Of a stretch of 64,000 bases of DNA, positions 35,875 to 45,807 are shown in pieces (positions within the stretch are counted from its first letter, which is position 1; the number at the start of each line of letters is the position of its first letter). The stretch covers positions 186,001 through 250,000 of the forward strand of contig SVEF01000001.1 in the NCBI GenBank assembly GCA_015057585.1, in the 5' to 3' direction. This DNA comes from Lachnospiraceae bacterium (lineage in GTDB: Bacteria > Bacillota > Clostridia > Lachnospirales > Lachnospiraceae). The notes beneath the pieces were generated by a model, which was given only the letters and a program-made list of their open reading frames with translations, was not told the origin of the DNA and ran no database searches. Position numbers and translations under genes: made by a program.

Positions 35875-37035
35875 ATGGACGGGTTATTATCGCAAGAAGA
35901 AATTAATGCGTTGTTCAGTAGTACAGATGACGATATAGAAACTGGTTCAGCAACTACTTCTGAATTGTTGTCGCTGGAAGAAAAGGACGCAATCGGTGAA
36001 ATTTCAAATATCAGCATGGGTACTTCGGCAACGACGTTATCTTCACTGGTAAATCAAAAGGTTGATATTTCAACGCCAGAAGTGTCTGTCATTACATGGG
36101 ATCAATTAGTGGATTCCTATGATAAGCCATGTATTTTTATCCAAATTTATTACAAAGAGGGTTTGGACGGAAATAATATTTTGATTTTAAGGGAACGTGA
36201 TGTAAAAATTATTACGGACCTGATGATGGGCGGAGACGGCTCCAATACGGACCGTGAACTGGATGAACTTTGCATTAGTGCAATCAATGAAGCCATGAAC
36301 CAGATGATGGGTTCTGCCTCTACTTCCATTTCCTCCATGTTGGAAACAAAAGTAGACATCAGTCCGCCTGCTGCTACACAGATTGATTTGAACAGCGTAG
36401 TCAATGCGGGACAGATTGCACCGTTTTTACAAGGAGAATTTGTAAAAGTTTCTTTCCGAATGGAAATCGGAGATTTGGTAGACAGCGAGCTGATGCAGTT
36501 GTATCCGGTTGACTTTGCGAAAAATATGTATCGCAAATTTGTAAATTTGGATGATGAACCAGCACCGGCGCCGCAACCGTCGCCGGAACCGGTATCGGCA
36601 CCACAGCCTGTAGCACAGCCGACACCGCAGCCTGCTCCGACGATGCAGGAACAGCAGCCAATGATGCAGGGAATGCCGATGATGCAGGGAATGCCGATGA
36701 TGCAGGCGATGCCTGTGATGATGCAGCCTCCGGTTCAGGATGTCAATGTAAGCCAGGCACAGTTCCAGCCGTTTGTGGCAATGCAAAGTCCGCTTTTACA
36801 GCAGGAAAACATCGATTTGTTGTTAGATGTTCCTCTTGAAGTAACGGTTGAACTTGGAAAAACAAGTAAGTCCATCAAGGAAATTCTTGATTTTGCACCG
36901 GGAACCGTAGTGGAGTTAAATCGCTTGGCAGGAGAGCCGATTGATGTTTTGGTCAATGGAAAATACGTAGCCAAAGGTGAAGTGGTTGTAATCGGTGAAG
37001 CATTTGGTATCCGTATCAGTGATGTCATTAAATAA
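35875..37035 (+). CDS. fliY: Flagellar switch protein and CheY-P phosphatase FliY
   Basis: 386 residues. N-terminal CheY-binding motif LLSQEEINALF like FliM, a CheC-type phosphatase domain with two ExxN motifs (EISNISMG near 40 and EAMNQMMG near 139), a Pro/Gln/Met-rich linker (about 225-300), and a C-terminal FliN-like SpoA domain (LLDVPLEVTVELGKTSK near 318). Combines the FliN rotor role with removal of phosphate from CheY. The linker holds a DNA tandem repeat (see 36661-36714). Confidence 0.96.
   Translation: MDGLLSQEEINALFSSTDDDIETGSATTSELLSLEEKDAIGEISNISMGTSATTLSSLVNQKVDISTPEVSVITWDQLVDSYDKPCIFIQIYYKEGLDGNNILILRERDVKIITDLMMGGDGSNTDRELDELCISAINEAMNQMMGSASTSISSMLETKVDISPPAATQIDLNSVVNAGQIAPFLQGEFVKVSFRMEIGDLVDSELMQLYPVDFAKNMYRKFVNLDDEPAPAPQPSPEPVSAPQPVAQPTPQPAPTMQEQQPMMQGMPMMQGMPMMQAMPVMMQPPVQDVNVSQAQFQPFVAMQSPLLQQENIDLLLDVPLEVTVELGKTSKSIKEILDFAPGTVVELNRLAGEPIDVLVNGKYVAKGEVVVIGEAFGIRISDVIK
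36661..36714 (+). repeat. 18-bp tandem repeat in fliY linker
   Basis: Three adjacent copies of an 18-base unit (ATGATGCAGGGAATGCCG), the third with changes, encoding MMQGMP repeats. Codon-sized unit, so copy changes keep frame and would alter linker length. Confidence 0.85.
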
Positions 37036-37086
37036 GTACGTAATTTGAAATTAACTATAAAGTGAAATGAGAAGGAGATAGTCAAA

Positions 37087-37449
37087 ATGGCAAAGAATAT
37101 TTTAATTTGTGACGATGCAGCGTTTATGAGAATGATGATTAAGGACATTCTTACCAAGAATGGCTATGGTATTGCCGGCGAAGCTGAAAATGGTCAGGTG
37201 GCAGTAGAAAAGTACATGGAAACGAAGCCTGATTTAGTTATGATGGATATTACTATGCCGGAGAAGGACGGTATTCAGGCATTAAAGGAAATCAGAGCAA
37301 AGGATCCTGGTGCAAATATTATTATGTGTTCGGCAATGGGACAGCAGGCAATGGTAATTGAATCCATTCAGGCAGGAGCAAGAGACTTTATTGTAAAACC
37401 ATTCGCACCGGACCGTGTTCTGGAAGCTGTTCGCAAGGCAGTAGGTTGA
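37087..37449 (+). CDS. cheY: Chemotaxis response regulator CheY
   Basis: 120 residues, a single receiver domain. Acidic pocket ICDDAAFMR (Asp 9/10), phosphoacceptor Asp in LVMMDITMPEKDG (near 53), Thr/Ser switch in MCSAMG (near 82) and Lys in FIVKPF (near 103). Phosphorylated by CheA, binds FliM and FliY. Placed among switch and export genes as in other Firmicutes. Confidence 0.97.
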   Translation: MAKNILICDDAAFMRMMIKDILTKNGYGIAGEAENGQVAVEKYMETKPDLVMMDITMPEKDGIQALKEIRAKDPGANIIMCSAMGQQAMVIESIQAGARDFIVKPFAPDRVLEAVRKAVG

Positions 37450-37453
37450 TGGT

Positions 37454-37804
37454 ATGCCGTCGACATTTGAAAGTGTCATAGAACTTATTGGTTTAATTCT
37501 CATTTTTATCATTGTGTTGGTTGCCTGTTATTTCACAACGCGCTTTGTTGCAGGGAAACAGATGGTACAGAAGAAAATGGGGAATTTTGAGACAATTGAG
37601 ACATATGCAATCGCTCAGAATAAGTACCTGCAGCTGTTAAGAATGGGGAATAAATACATTGTGATTTCGGTATCCAAAGATTCTGTTCAGTATATTACAG
37701 AATTAGAGGAGAGTGAAATATGCCGGATGCAAAAAGAGGCATCTGTGCCCGGAAAGAGTTTTAAAGAAATTCTTTCTTTAATTTCGAAAGAAAAAAAAGA
37801 ATAA
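37454..37804 (+). CDS. fliO: Flagellar biosynthesis protein FliO
   Basis: 116 residues with one N-terminal membrane helix (about 9-30) and a small cytoplasmic domain with FETIETYAIAQNKYLQLLRMG (near 42-62), typical of FliO/FliZ. FliO assists assembly of the FliP pore. It starts 4 bases after cheY. Confidence 0.88.
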   Translation: MPSTFESVIELIGLILIFIIVLVACYFTTRFVAGKQMVQKKMGNFETIETYAIAQNKYLQLLRMGNKYIVISVSKDSVQYITELEESEICRMQKEASVPGKSFKEILSLISKEKKE

Positions 37805-37845
37805 TTGAATAAGAAAATATAAGTACACTGGTAAAGGTTGATACA

Positions 37846-38664
37846 ATGGACAGATTTATTAAACTGAAAAAACAAAACTTTTTATCTATTTTTGTTTTTT
37901 TCGTTACACTGTTGCTGTTAACCTTTATTTGTGCTGCTCCGAAAACAGTATGTGCATCCGAATCTTCCGGTCTTGACATTCAAGCAGACTTGGGGGATTT
38001 GGATATTTCTGTTTCTACGGATGACAGTGACAATGGGTTAGCATCTACATTACAGATTTTATTGTTGCTTACTGTAATTTCCCTGGCACCGTCCATATTG
38101 ATAATGGTAACGTCGTTTACCCGTATTTTGATTGTTCTTCATTTTGTACGGTCAGCATTGGGAATGCAGACAACGCCTCCGAATCAGGTTTTAATAGGAT
38201 TATCGTTGTTTTTAACGTTGTTTATTATGTCACCGGTTATGACAGAGGTGAATGAACAGGCGTTAAAGCCATTGGCGGCGAATGAGATTACGACAGAAGA
38301 GGCATTTGAAAAGGGCCTGGAACCGATTCGTGATTTCATGTTTGGACAGATTCGGAACGAAGGAGATTTGGCGCTGTTTTGTGATATTGCCGGAATTGAA
38401 GAAGTGAGTACACTGGAGGATATACCAACGTATGTGCTGATTCCGACGTTTATCATCAGCGAATTGCGAATTGCATTTTATATCGGATTTATTATTTATT
38501 TACCGTTTATTGTGATTGATATGGTAGTATCCTCTACCCTGATGTCTATGGGTATGATGATGCTGCCGCCGACCGTTATTTCTACTCCGTTTAAGATTTT
38601 GCTTTTCATCGTCGTAGATGGTTGGTCTTTGGTTGTAGGCGAACTGGTGCAGACGTTCTGGTGA
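37846..38664 (+). CDS. fliP: Flagellar export pore protein FliP
   Basis: 272 residues. Cleavable-type signal sequence (about 1-37), then four membrane helices: LASTLQILLLLTVISLAPS near 65, TSFTRILIVLHFVRSALG near 88, and two near the C-terminus (LRIAFYIGFIIYLPFIVID; IVVDGWSLVVGELV). FliP forms the core of the export gate with FliQ and FliR. Confidence 0.97.
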   Translation: MDRFIKLKKQNFLSIFVFFVTLLLLTFICAAPKTVCASESSGLDIQADLGDLDISVSTDDSDNGLASTLQILLLLTVISLAPSILIMVTSFTRILIVLHFVRSALGMQTTPPNQVLIGLSLFLTLFIMSPVMTEVNEQALKPLAANEITTEEAFEKGLEPIRDFMFGQIRNEGDLALFCDIAGIEEVSTLEDIPTYVLIPTFIISELRIAFYIGFIIYLPFIVIDMVVSSTLMSMGMMMLPPTVISTPFKILLFIVVDGWSLVVGELVQTFW

Positions 38665-38682
38665 TAGAAAGAGGTGGATGAA

Positions 38683-38949
38683 ATGACAGAGAATTTTATC
38701 ATAGATATGTTTGTACGCGTGCTTGTGTTGATTATTAAAGTATCTGCACCGATGCTTCTGGTATCCCTGGTGGTAGGACTGGTCATCAGTATTTTACAAA
38801 CGATTACGTCGATACAGGAGCAGACATTGACTTTTGTTCCAAAGCTTTTGGCGATTTTACTGACTATTATTATCGCCGGAAACTGGATTTTAACATCATT
38901 AAAAGAATTTACGATAGAATTGTTTCAGTTTCAAAATTATCTGGGATGA
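38683..38949 (+). CDS. fliQ: Flagellar export pore protein FliQ
   Basis: 88 residues from the ATG at 38683, set by GAGGTGG 5 bases upstream; an in-frame GTG at 38674 overlaps that site. Two membrane helices (about 14-38 and 52-74) with VGLVISILQTITSIQEQTL between, the FliQ signature. Confidence 0.95.
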   Translation: MTENFIIDMFVRVLVLIIKVSAPMLLVSLVVGLVISILQTITSIQEQTLTFVPKLLAILLTIIIAGNWILTSLKEFTIELFQFQNYLG

Positions 38950-38971
38950 ACAGAGCGGGTTGGTGTAAAGT

Positions 38972-39739
38972 ATGACATTTACAGTTGAAAATTTGGAGGT
39001 TTTTTTGGCAATTGCAGTGCGGGTTGCCGGCTTTGTAATGACAGCTCCTTTCTTTTCGATCCGCTCAGTTCCGCAAAGAGTCAAAGTATTATTGTCGATT
39101 GCGGTTGCAATTATTATATATTGTGTAATTCCCTACCAACCGCTTCAATATAATGGAGTCATTGGTTATGCGGGAGTGGTTATTTCAGAAGCAATTGCCG
39201 GAATGATTCTCGGTTTGTTTGCTAATTTGGCAATGTATATTTTAAGTTTTGCAGGACAAATTGCTGACATGGAAATCGGTTTTTCCATGGTAACCCAGTT
39301 TGATACATCAAACCGGATGCAGGTGACTGTAACAAGTAATATTTTAATGTATGCCGTGACTTTAATGATGATTGTTACAAATCTTCATTTGTATGTACTA
39401 AGGGCGGTGGTTGATTCATTTTTGCTTGTTCCGGTCGGAGCTGTTAGACTTTCGCCGTTACTGTATGAAAGTTATCTTGGATTTTTGCTGGATTATATGA
39501 TACTTGCATTTCGGATCATACTTCCGGTATTTGCAGCGCTATTAATTGTAAATGCGGTATTGGCTGTTCTCGCAAAAGCGGCACCGCAGTTAAATATGTT
39601 TGTCGTTGGATTTCAGTTAAAGATTTTTGTTGGACTTGCGGTCCTAACAGTTATGATGTTGTTTTTGCCTTCTATTTCTAATTTTATTTTTGAAAAAATA
39701 ATGGAAATGGTAAAAGTTGCGGTGGCAAATCTGATGTGA
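38972..39739 (+). CDS. fliR: Flagellar export pore protein FliR
   Basis: 255 residues, about six membrane helices. FliR-type features include the N-terminal RVAGFVMTAPFFSIRSVPQRVK stretch (as two parts, about residues 14-35), the MILGLFANLAMYILSFAGQIAD region and the C-terminal AAPQLNMFVVGFQLKI motif near 207. Completes the FliPQR pore. Confidence 0.96.
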   Translation: MTFTVENLEVFLAIAVRVAGFVMTAPFFSIRSVPQRVKVLLSIAVAIIIYCVIPYQPLQYNGVIGYAGVVISEAIAGMILGLFANLAMYILSFAGQIADMEIGFSMVTQFDTSNRMQVTVTSNILMYAVTLMMIVTNLHLYVLRAVVDSFLLVPVGAVRLSPLLYESYLGFLLDYMILAFRIILPVFAALLIVNAVLAVLAKAAPQLNMFVVGFQLKIFVGLAVLTVMMLFLPSISNFIFEKIMEMVKVAVANLM

Positions 39740-39751
39740 CAGGAAGGTAAC

Positions 39752-40870
39752 ATGGATAAAGATTGGTATAGACTTAACTTCCCGATGAATCTGCAGTATT
39801 TTGCAGAAGGTGCCGGTGGGGAAAAAACCGAAAATGCTACGGCAAAACGTTTAAAAGATGCCAGAGAAGAAGGGCAGGTTGCCAAAAGTCAGGAATTGAT
39901 TACTGCGGTAATGCTGTTTGCGCTGTTTATTGCTTTGAAGGTGTTTGGGACTTATCTCGGCAATGGCTTTTCAAAAGCATTTTTAAAAAACTACAGGTAT
40001 ATCAGTACTTATGGCATAGAAATTGCTACGGTCGGGAATGTATCAGCAATGCTACGGGAAGTTATCTTTGATGTGATACTTCTTTGCCTTCCGATTTTTG
40101 CATTTGCAATTGTTGTTGCCTTTTTACTGAATGTCCTTCAGGTGAGATGGGTGGTTACGGCAAAACCGCTGAAACCTAAATTTAACCGGTTGAATCCGGT
40201 AAGTGGGTTTAAAAAAATTTTTTCAAAAGATAAGATATTTGAATTGATTAAATCAATTGCTAAAATTGTTTTAATCTTTTATATGGCCTACGATACGATA
40301 AAAGATGAAGTAGATAAGATAAAAATTCTCTATGATCTTGGCCTTTGGCAGGCGGTACTTTATATCTGTGATTTTGTCATTGACATGGGAATAAAAATCA
40401 GTGCGGTTTATTTGATTCTCGGACTGGCGGACTTGATTTATAACAGAATTAAGTTTAAGAATGACATGAAGATGACCAAACAGGAAGTAAAAGACGAATA
40501 CAAACAGCAGGAAGGTGATCCGCAGGTAAAAGGACGAATCAAGTCCAAGATGAGAGAAGCATCCATGCAGCGAATGATGCAGAAGATGCCGGAAGCGGAC
40601 GTGGTTATTACAAACCCAACTCACTTTGCCTGTGCGATTAAATATGATAAAGAACAGGCGGCTGCTCCGGTATTGATTGCCAAAGGTGCTGACCATTTGG
40701 CTCAAAAAATTAAAGACGTAGCGAGAGAGTTTCAGGTACCGATTGTGGAAAACAAACCTCTTGCGAGAATGTTATATTATAATGTAGATTTAGATGCCGA
40801 GATTCCGCAGGAATTGTATCAGATGACAGCGGAAGTATTGGCTTACGTATATCAGTTAAAGAATAAATAA
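39752..40870 (+). CDS. flhB: Flagellar export switch protein FlhB
   Basis: 372 residues. TEKATPKRLxDAREEGQ-like start (KTENATAKRLKDAREEG near 25), four membrane helices (about 42-225) and a cytoplasmic domain with the autocleavage motif NPTH in VVITNPTHFACAI near residue 285. Cleavage between Asn and Pro allows the FliK-driven change from hook to filament export. Confidence 0.97.
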   Translation: MDKDWYRLNFPMNLQYFAEGAGGEKTENATAKRLKDAREEGQVAKSQELITAVMLFALFIALKVFGTYLGNGFSKAFLKNYRYISTYGIEIATVGNVSAMLREVIFDVILLCLPIFAFAIVVAFLLNVLQVRWVVTAKPLKPKFNRLNPVSGFKKIFSKDKIFELIKSIAKIVLIFYMAYDTIKDEVDKIKILYDLGLWQAVLYICDFVIDMGIKISAVYLILGLADLIYNRIKFKNDMKMTKQEVKDEYKQQEGDPQVKGRIKSKMREASMQRMMQKMPEADVVITNPTHFACAIKYDKEQAAAPVLIAKGADHLAQKIKDVAREFQVPIVENKPLARMLYYNVDLDAEIPQELYQMTAEVLAYVYQLKNK

Positions 40871-40893
40871 GAGAAAAGAAAGGAGGAAACAAC

Positions 40894-42933
40894 ATGAAAA
40901 AAGCGGATATGATGATTGGTATTTATATCTTAGCAGCGATTGTATTCATGTTAATTCCGATTCCTCCGGCATTTTTGGATGTTTTAATGGCATTAAATAT
41001 TTCTGTCTCCATGATTATTTTGTTTAATGCGCTTTTCTCACAAGAAGTACTGAATATGTCAACGTTCCCATCAGTGCTTTTGTTTACAACTGTGTTCCGT
41101 ATTTCTCTTAATATTTCTTCGACCAGAAATATCCTGACCAGAGGATATGCCGGTGGTGTCGTTGAGGCATTTGGTGAATTCGTTGGCGGCGGTGATATGA
41201 TTGTCGGAGCCATTGTATTTATTATTTTGATTATTGTACAGTTTATGGTAATCAATAAAGGTTCAGAACGAGTATCGGAAGTAAGTGCGAGATTTACCCT
41301 GGATGCCATGCCCGGTAAACAGATGGCAATCGATGCGGATTTAAATACAGGTGCCATTACCGATAAGGAAGCGCAGGAACGTCGTCAGAAAATACAGGAT
41401 GAGGCCAGCTTCTTCGGTTCCATGGACGGTGCTACGAAGTACGTAAAAGGTGATGCTACGGCAGGCCTTTTGATTACGCTGGTTAATATTATCGGTGGTG
41501 TTTTGATGGGTGTGACAAGGCAGGGAATGGATGCGATGACAGCGCTTAATCATTATGGGCTCCTTACTATAGGTGACGGTCTGGTTTCCCAGATTCCTTC
41601 GTTAATGATTTCTTTGTCCACAGGTATTATGGTAACAAAGGTATCCAAAGAAGCTGACATCGGCGATTTGCTTGTCGGACAGTTGTTTTCGATTCCGAAG
41701 GTTATGTACATGGTGGGCGGTGGACTTGCCTTCCTTGGCATTTTCACCAAATTACCTACTCTGATTTTTGTAATATATGGTGTTGTATTTGTTTTGGTTG
41801 GTCGTGCAATTCAGACAAAACTGGAGGTTGCAGATGTTGAATCTGAGGTTTCTGCCGTAGACACTTCGGCAGAAGAAATCCGAAAGCCGGAGAACGTGGT
41901 TTCGCTCTTGCAGGTGGATTCGATTGAACTGGAATTCGGTTATGGTATTATTCCGCTTGCCGATACCAATCAGGGCGGTGACCTGTTAGACCGTGTCGTA
42001 CTGATTCGTAGACAAATCGCTCTGGAATACGGTTGTGTAGTTCCGACAATCCGAATGCGTGATAACATTCAGTTGAACCCGAACCAGTACATTATTAAGA
42101 TTAAGGGAATTCAGGTCAGCGAAGGAGAAATCCTGTTTGACCACTATATGGCAATGAATCCGGGACATGTAGAAGAAGAGGTAACCGGTATTCCAACCTT
42201 TGAACCTTCGTTCCATTTGCCGGCTCTTTGGATTACGGAGAGTCAGAGAGAGCGTGCAGAATCCTTTGGCTATACGGTTGTAGACCCACCGTCAATTATT
42301 GCTACACATATCACGGAAATTATTAAGCAGCATCTGGATGAGTTGCTGACAAGACAGGACGTTCAGAACTTAGTAAACAATGTTCAGGAAAAGAACGGAA
42401 CATTGGTAACAGAACTTATTCCAAAGTTACTTGGAATCGGCGAGGTACAAAAAGTACTTCAAAATATGTTGCGTGAGGGTATTTCTATCCGTGATTTGGT
42501 TACTATTTTTGAAACACTTGCCGATTATGCGCCGACGACCAGGGACACGGATGTATTAACCGAATATGTCCGGCAAAGTCCAAGTATAAAGCGCTTTATT
42601 TCCAATAAATACTTTCCGGTGAATGTAACAACCAGTGTCGTTACGCTGGACCCTAGAATTGAACAGGAAATTATGGCATCCGTGAAGCAGACGGAACAGG
42701 GTTCCTATATTGCCATGGATCCGGAAAAGAATCAGCGCATTATGCAGTCTGTAAAAGAAGAAATTGACAAGCTAGAAAATCTTGGAAATAATCCGATTAT
42801 CATTACATCTCCGATTGTGAGGATGTATTTTAAGCGGATGACAAGAGACTATTTTAAAGATTTAATTGTGATATCTTACAATGAGATAGAGTCCAATGTA
42901 GAATTACAGTCAGTAGGGATGGTGACCATTTAG
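40894..42933 (+). CDS. flhA: Flagellar export gate protein FlhA
   Basis: 679 residues. Eight N-terminal membrane helices (to about 320) with the FHIPEP-family VSEVSARFTLDAMPGKQMAIDADL motif (two parts, near 130-153), and a large cytoplasmic chaperone-docking domain. Uses the ion gradient for export. AGGAGG upstream. Confidence 0.97.
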   Translation: MKKADMMIGIYILAAIVFMLIPIPPAFLDVLMALNISVSMIILFNALFSQEVLNMSTFPSVLLFTTVFRISLNISSTRNILTRGYAGGVVEAFGEFVGGGDMIVGAIVFIILIIVQFMVINKGSERVSEVSARFTLDAMPGKQMAIDADLNTGAITDKEAQERRQKIQDEASFFGSMDGATKYVKGDATAGLLITLVNIIGGVLMGVTRQGMDAMTALNHYGLLTIGDGLVSQIPSLMISLSTGIMVTKVSKEADIGDLLVGQLFSIPKVMYMVGGGLAFLGIFTKLPTLIFVIYGVVFVLVGRAIQTKLEVADVESEVSAVDTSAEEIRKPENVVSLLQVDSIELEFGYGIIPLADTNQGGDLLDRVVLIRRQIALEYGCVVPTIRMRDNIQLNPNQYIIKIKGIQVSEGEILFDHYMAMNPGHVEEEVTGIPTFEPSFHLPALWITESQRERAESFGYTVVDPPSIIATHITEIIKQHLDELLTRQDVQNLVNNVQEKNGTLVTELIPKLLGIGEVQKVLQNMLREGISIRDLVTIFETLADYAPTTRDTDVLTEYVRQSPSIKRFISNKYFPVNVTTSVVTLDPRIEQEIMASVKQTEQGSYIAMDPEKNQRIMQSVKEEIDKLENLGNNPIIITSPIVRMYFKRMTRDYFKDLIVISYNEIESNVELQSVGMVTI

Positions 42934-42934
42934 T

Positions 42935-44128
42935 ATGTTGATTAAAAAGTTTCAGGGAGCTACAGAGCAGGAAGCGTTACAGCTTGCTAAGCAGGAATTA
43001 GGAAAAGATGTGATTATTACTCACATCAAAAAAATCAGTCCGAAGGGAATTTACCGCTTATTCAAAAAGCCGGTTGTCGAGATTACCGCTGCGGTGGATG
43101 AGGACAACTTTTATGAGAAGAAGAATGCTTTTCAGGCACTGGGAGCAGAGGCTATTCGTCAGGAACAGCAAAAAAAGGCAATGGCGTTTGAACCGAAAAC
43201 AGTTCCGGAAGAGGGACATTCGTCTGCAATCGAAAAGAAATTGGACAGTTTGCAGACGATGCTGGAGAGACAGTTAAAGGACCAGGCTGTGGCTGTGCCG
43301 GAAAAGGAAGAAACGCGTGCGGATGAGCAGAGTGCTGCTATGATTTGTGTACAGATGATTTACAATCAGCTGATTGCAAATGAAGTGGAAGAGGTTTATG
43401 CAAACAAAATCATCGGCGAAATCGAGCAGTCAATTAAACCGGATGCTTCTGTGGATAATATTTTGTCAACTATCTATCAGAAACTTGTTTTAAAACTTGG
43501 TCAGACAAAAACATTGGAAATTGAAGAAGGGAAGACAAAATATGTCTTTTTTATCGGACCTACCGGTGTGGGTAAGACAACAACAATTGCAAAATTGGCA
43601 TCCAGTCTGAAATTGGGGAAAAAAGCTAAGGTTGCGTTGTTTACGGCAGATACATACCGCATTGCCGCTGTTGACCAGTTGCGTTCGTATGCCACGATAT
43701 TAAATATTCCGCTCAGAGTAATCTATTCCGAAAACGAAATGCAGGAAGCTATGGACGATTTCAAAGAATATGATATTATTCTGATTGATACTGCCGGACG
43801 TTCACACAAAAACCGTGAACAAAGAGATGATATTGAAAAACTGATTTCGTCGGTTCCGGAAGAAAAGCGTGAGATTTATCTGGTGGTAAGTGCAACAACT
43901 AAGTACAAAGATTTGGTTAAGATCACAGAAACCTATGCAGAAATTTCAAAGTACGCGCTTGTGTTTACAAAATTAGATGAGACAGGCTGTATCGGAAATA
44001 TTCTGAATGTAAAGATGATGACCGGTGCTCCGTTGTCCTATGCTACGTTTGGACAGAATGTGCCGGATGACATTTCGAAAATCAATCCGCAGACGATTGC
44101 AAAACAATTGTTAGGAGGCGGACAATGA
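42935..44128 (+). CDS. flhF: Flagellar GTPase FlhF
   Basis: 397 residues. Variable N-terminal B domain, helical N domain, and an SRP-type GTPase: G1 in FIGPTGVGKTTTIAKLA near 205, G3 in IDTAGRSHKNREQ near 285, G4 in VFTKLDETG near 344. It controls flagellar position and number. One base after flhA; its TGA overlaps the flhG ATG. Confidence 0.96.
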   Translation: MLIKKFQGATEQEALQLAKQELGKDVIITHIKKISPKGIYRLFKKPVVEITAAVDEDNFYEKKNAFQALGAEAIRQEQQKKAMAFEPKTVPEEGHSSAIEKKLDSLQTMLERQLKDQAVAVPEKEETRADEQSAAMICVQMIYNQLIANEVEEVYANKIIGEIEQSIKPDASVDNILSTIYQKLVLKLGQTKTLEIEEGKTKYVFFIGPTGVGKTTTIAKLASSLKLGKKAKVALFTADTYRIAAVDQLRSYATILNIPLRVIYSENEMQEAMDDFKEYDIILIDTAGRSHKNREQRDDIEKLISSVPEEKREIYLVVSATTKYKDLVKITETYAEISKYALVFTKLDETGCIGNILNVKMMTGAPLSYATFGQNVPDDISKINPQTIAKQLLGGGQ

Positions 44129-45009
44129 TGGATCAGGCAGAAGGCTTAAGAAAAATGATACAACAGACGGAAAGCAGACCGGCCGCTAGAGTTATTACCG
44201 TAACAAGCGGAAAAGGAGGTGTTGGCAAATCCAGCATTTCCATTAATCTGGCAATCCAGTTGAGCAGACTCGGAAAGCGTGTCGTGGTTTTCGATGCGGA
44301 TTTCGGACTGGCAAATATTGAAGTAATGCTGGGAATCCGTCCTCAGTTTAATATGGCAGATTTGATGTTTAGGGGAAAAGAGTTGAAAGATATTGTGACT
44401 CCGGGACCTGAAAATATCAGCTTTATATCCGGTGGCTCCGGAATCCAGGAACTTGCGAGAATGAACCGTGATCAGGTAATGTATCTGACAAGAAAACTGG
44501 CAGAACTGGATGCATATGCTGATGTGATTATTATCGATACGGGAGCCGGAATTTCGGATAATGTACTGGAATTTGTGGTGTCCAGTTCGGAGGTCCTTTT
44601 GATAGCTACTCCGGAACCAACCTCGATTACAGATGCATATGCCTTGTTAAAAGCATTAAACAGAAAAAAAGAATTTTCAAAGACGAATACTACAATAAAA
44701 ATGATTTCCAACCGTGTTCGAAGCAAGGAAGAAGGAGAACATTTATACGAAAAAATGAGTATTGTGGTGCAAAAGTTTTTGAATATTCCGTTAGAATATT
44801 TAGGGGCAGTACCTTTGGATGAACAAATTGCGAAAGCAGTAATGCGGCAGAAACCGATTTCCGTAACTCATCCGGATGCTCCGTCTGCAAAAGCAATTAA
44901 AGAAATTACGGAAAAATTGATGAAGATCGAAAAGGAACAGGAAAAGCGAGGAATCTCCCAGTTCTTTTCCAATTTAATCCGGAGTAAGATGAGTAAAGCA
45001 AACAAGTAG
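44125..45009 (+). CDS. flhG: Flagellar number regulator FlhG (MinD-like)
   Basis: 294 residues, MinD/ParA-type ATPase with the deviant Walker A TSGKGGVGKSSISINLA near residue 28 and DADFGLANIEVMLG near 58. N-terminal QAEGLRKMIQ resembles the FlhF-activating segment of FlhG. C-terminal amphipathic basic end. ATG overlaps the flhF stop (ATGA), indicating coupling. Confidence 0.95.
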   Translation: MMDQAEGLRKMIQQTESRPAARVITVTSGKGGVGKSSISINLAIQLSRLGKRVVVFDADFGLANIEVMLGIRPQFNMADLMFRGKELKDIVTPGPENISFISGGSGIQELARMNRDQVMYLTRKLAELDAYADVIIIDTGAGISDNVLEFVVSSSEVLLIATPEPTSITDAYALLKALNRKKEFSKTNTTIKMISNRVRSKEEGEHLYEKMSIVVQKFLNIPLEYLGAVPLDEQIAKAVMRQKPISVTHPDAPSAKAIKEITEKLMKIEKEQEKRGISQFFSNLIRSKMSKANK

Positions 45010-45020
45010 AGGAAACAGTT

Positions 45021-45791
45021 ATGGCAAACGAAATTATTCAGACAGGAAATAGAATTGAGATGCGGGCTGTTCAGAAATGGAATGTAGATTCTAATCAACC
45101 GATAAAGCCATATGTCAGCCAGTTTGTTGAATGGGTGGATTATAATGTTGCTTTGATTTTGGTGCCGATTTATCAGGGAAATCTTTTGCCGCTCAGGACA
45201 GATGAGGCATATGATTTGTGTTTCTACACAAAAAGCGGCTTGTTTCAATGCAGGGCTGTGGTTGTACGGGGATTGCGGAAAGATAATAACATTGCCATGG
45301 CTGAGATGAAACTTGTTTCACCTTTGGAAAAATTCCAGAGAAGACAGTTTTATCGTATGAACTGCATTGCACCAATGAAGTTTGCTGCTGTGACAGCAGA
45401 ACAACTGGATTTGTTTGTCAATTATAAATACTGTATAAACCGGGAGAAAAAGGAAGAATTGGAAGACCATATTACGGCGCAGGAGATAGAGTTTCATGAA
45501 GGCGTGGTGCTTGATATCAGCGGTGGTGGTATGAGGTTTAATTCTGAACTGAGAAATGTTCCGGAATCGGTTTTGGTTATAAAACCGGAAATGCCGGGGG
45601 ATCATGACAAGAAAGTATCGTTGCTATTCGGAAGAGTTATTTCCTCCAAACGCATAGCAAACAGAGATACAGAATTGTATGATAACCGAATTGAGTTTGT
45701 GAAAATTCGTCCTGTAGAACAAGAGGCGATTATTACGTATATTTTCAAAGAAGAGCGGGAACGCAGAAAACGTGAAACAGATTTAAGATAA
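45021..45791 (+). CDS. PilZ/YcgR-like flagellar brake protein
   Basis: 256 residues. N-terminal YcgR-like (PilZN) beta domain, then a PilZ domain with RRQFYR near residue 109 (RxxxR) and DISGGGMRF near 167 ([D/N]xSxxG), the c-di-GMP contacts. YcgR/YpfA proteins bind the stator or switch and slow rotation at high c-di-GMP. Position between flhG and cheB supports this role. Both binding motifs are intact. Confidence 0.92.
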   Translation: MANEIIQTGNRIEMRAVQKWNVDSNQPIKPYVSQFVEWVDYNVALILVPIYQGNLLPLRTDEAYDLCFYTKSGLFQCRAVVVRGLRKDNNIAMAEMKLVSPLEKFQRRQFYRMNCIAPMKFAAVTAEQLDLFVNYKYCINREKKEELEDHITAQEIEFHEGVVLDISGGGMRFNSELRNVPESVLVIKPEMPGDHDKKVSLLFGRVISSKRIANRDTELYDNRIEFVKIRPVEQEAIITYIFKEERERRKRETDLR

Positions 45792-45807
45792 TGGAGGAAA
45801 TACGGAG

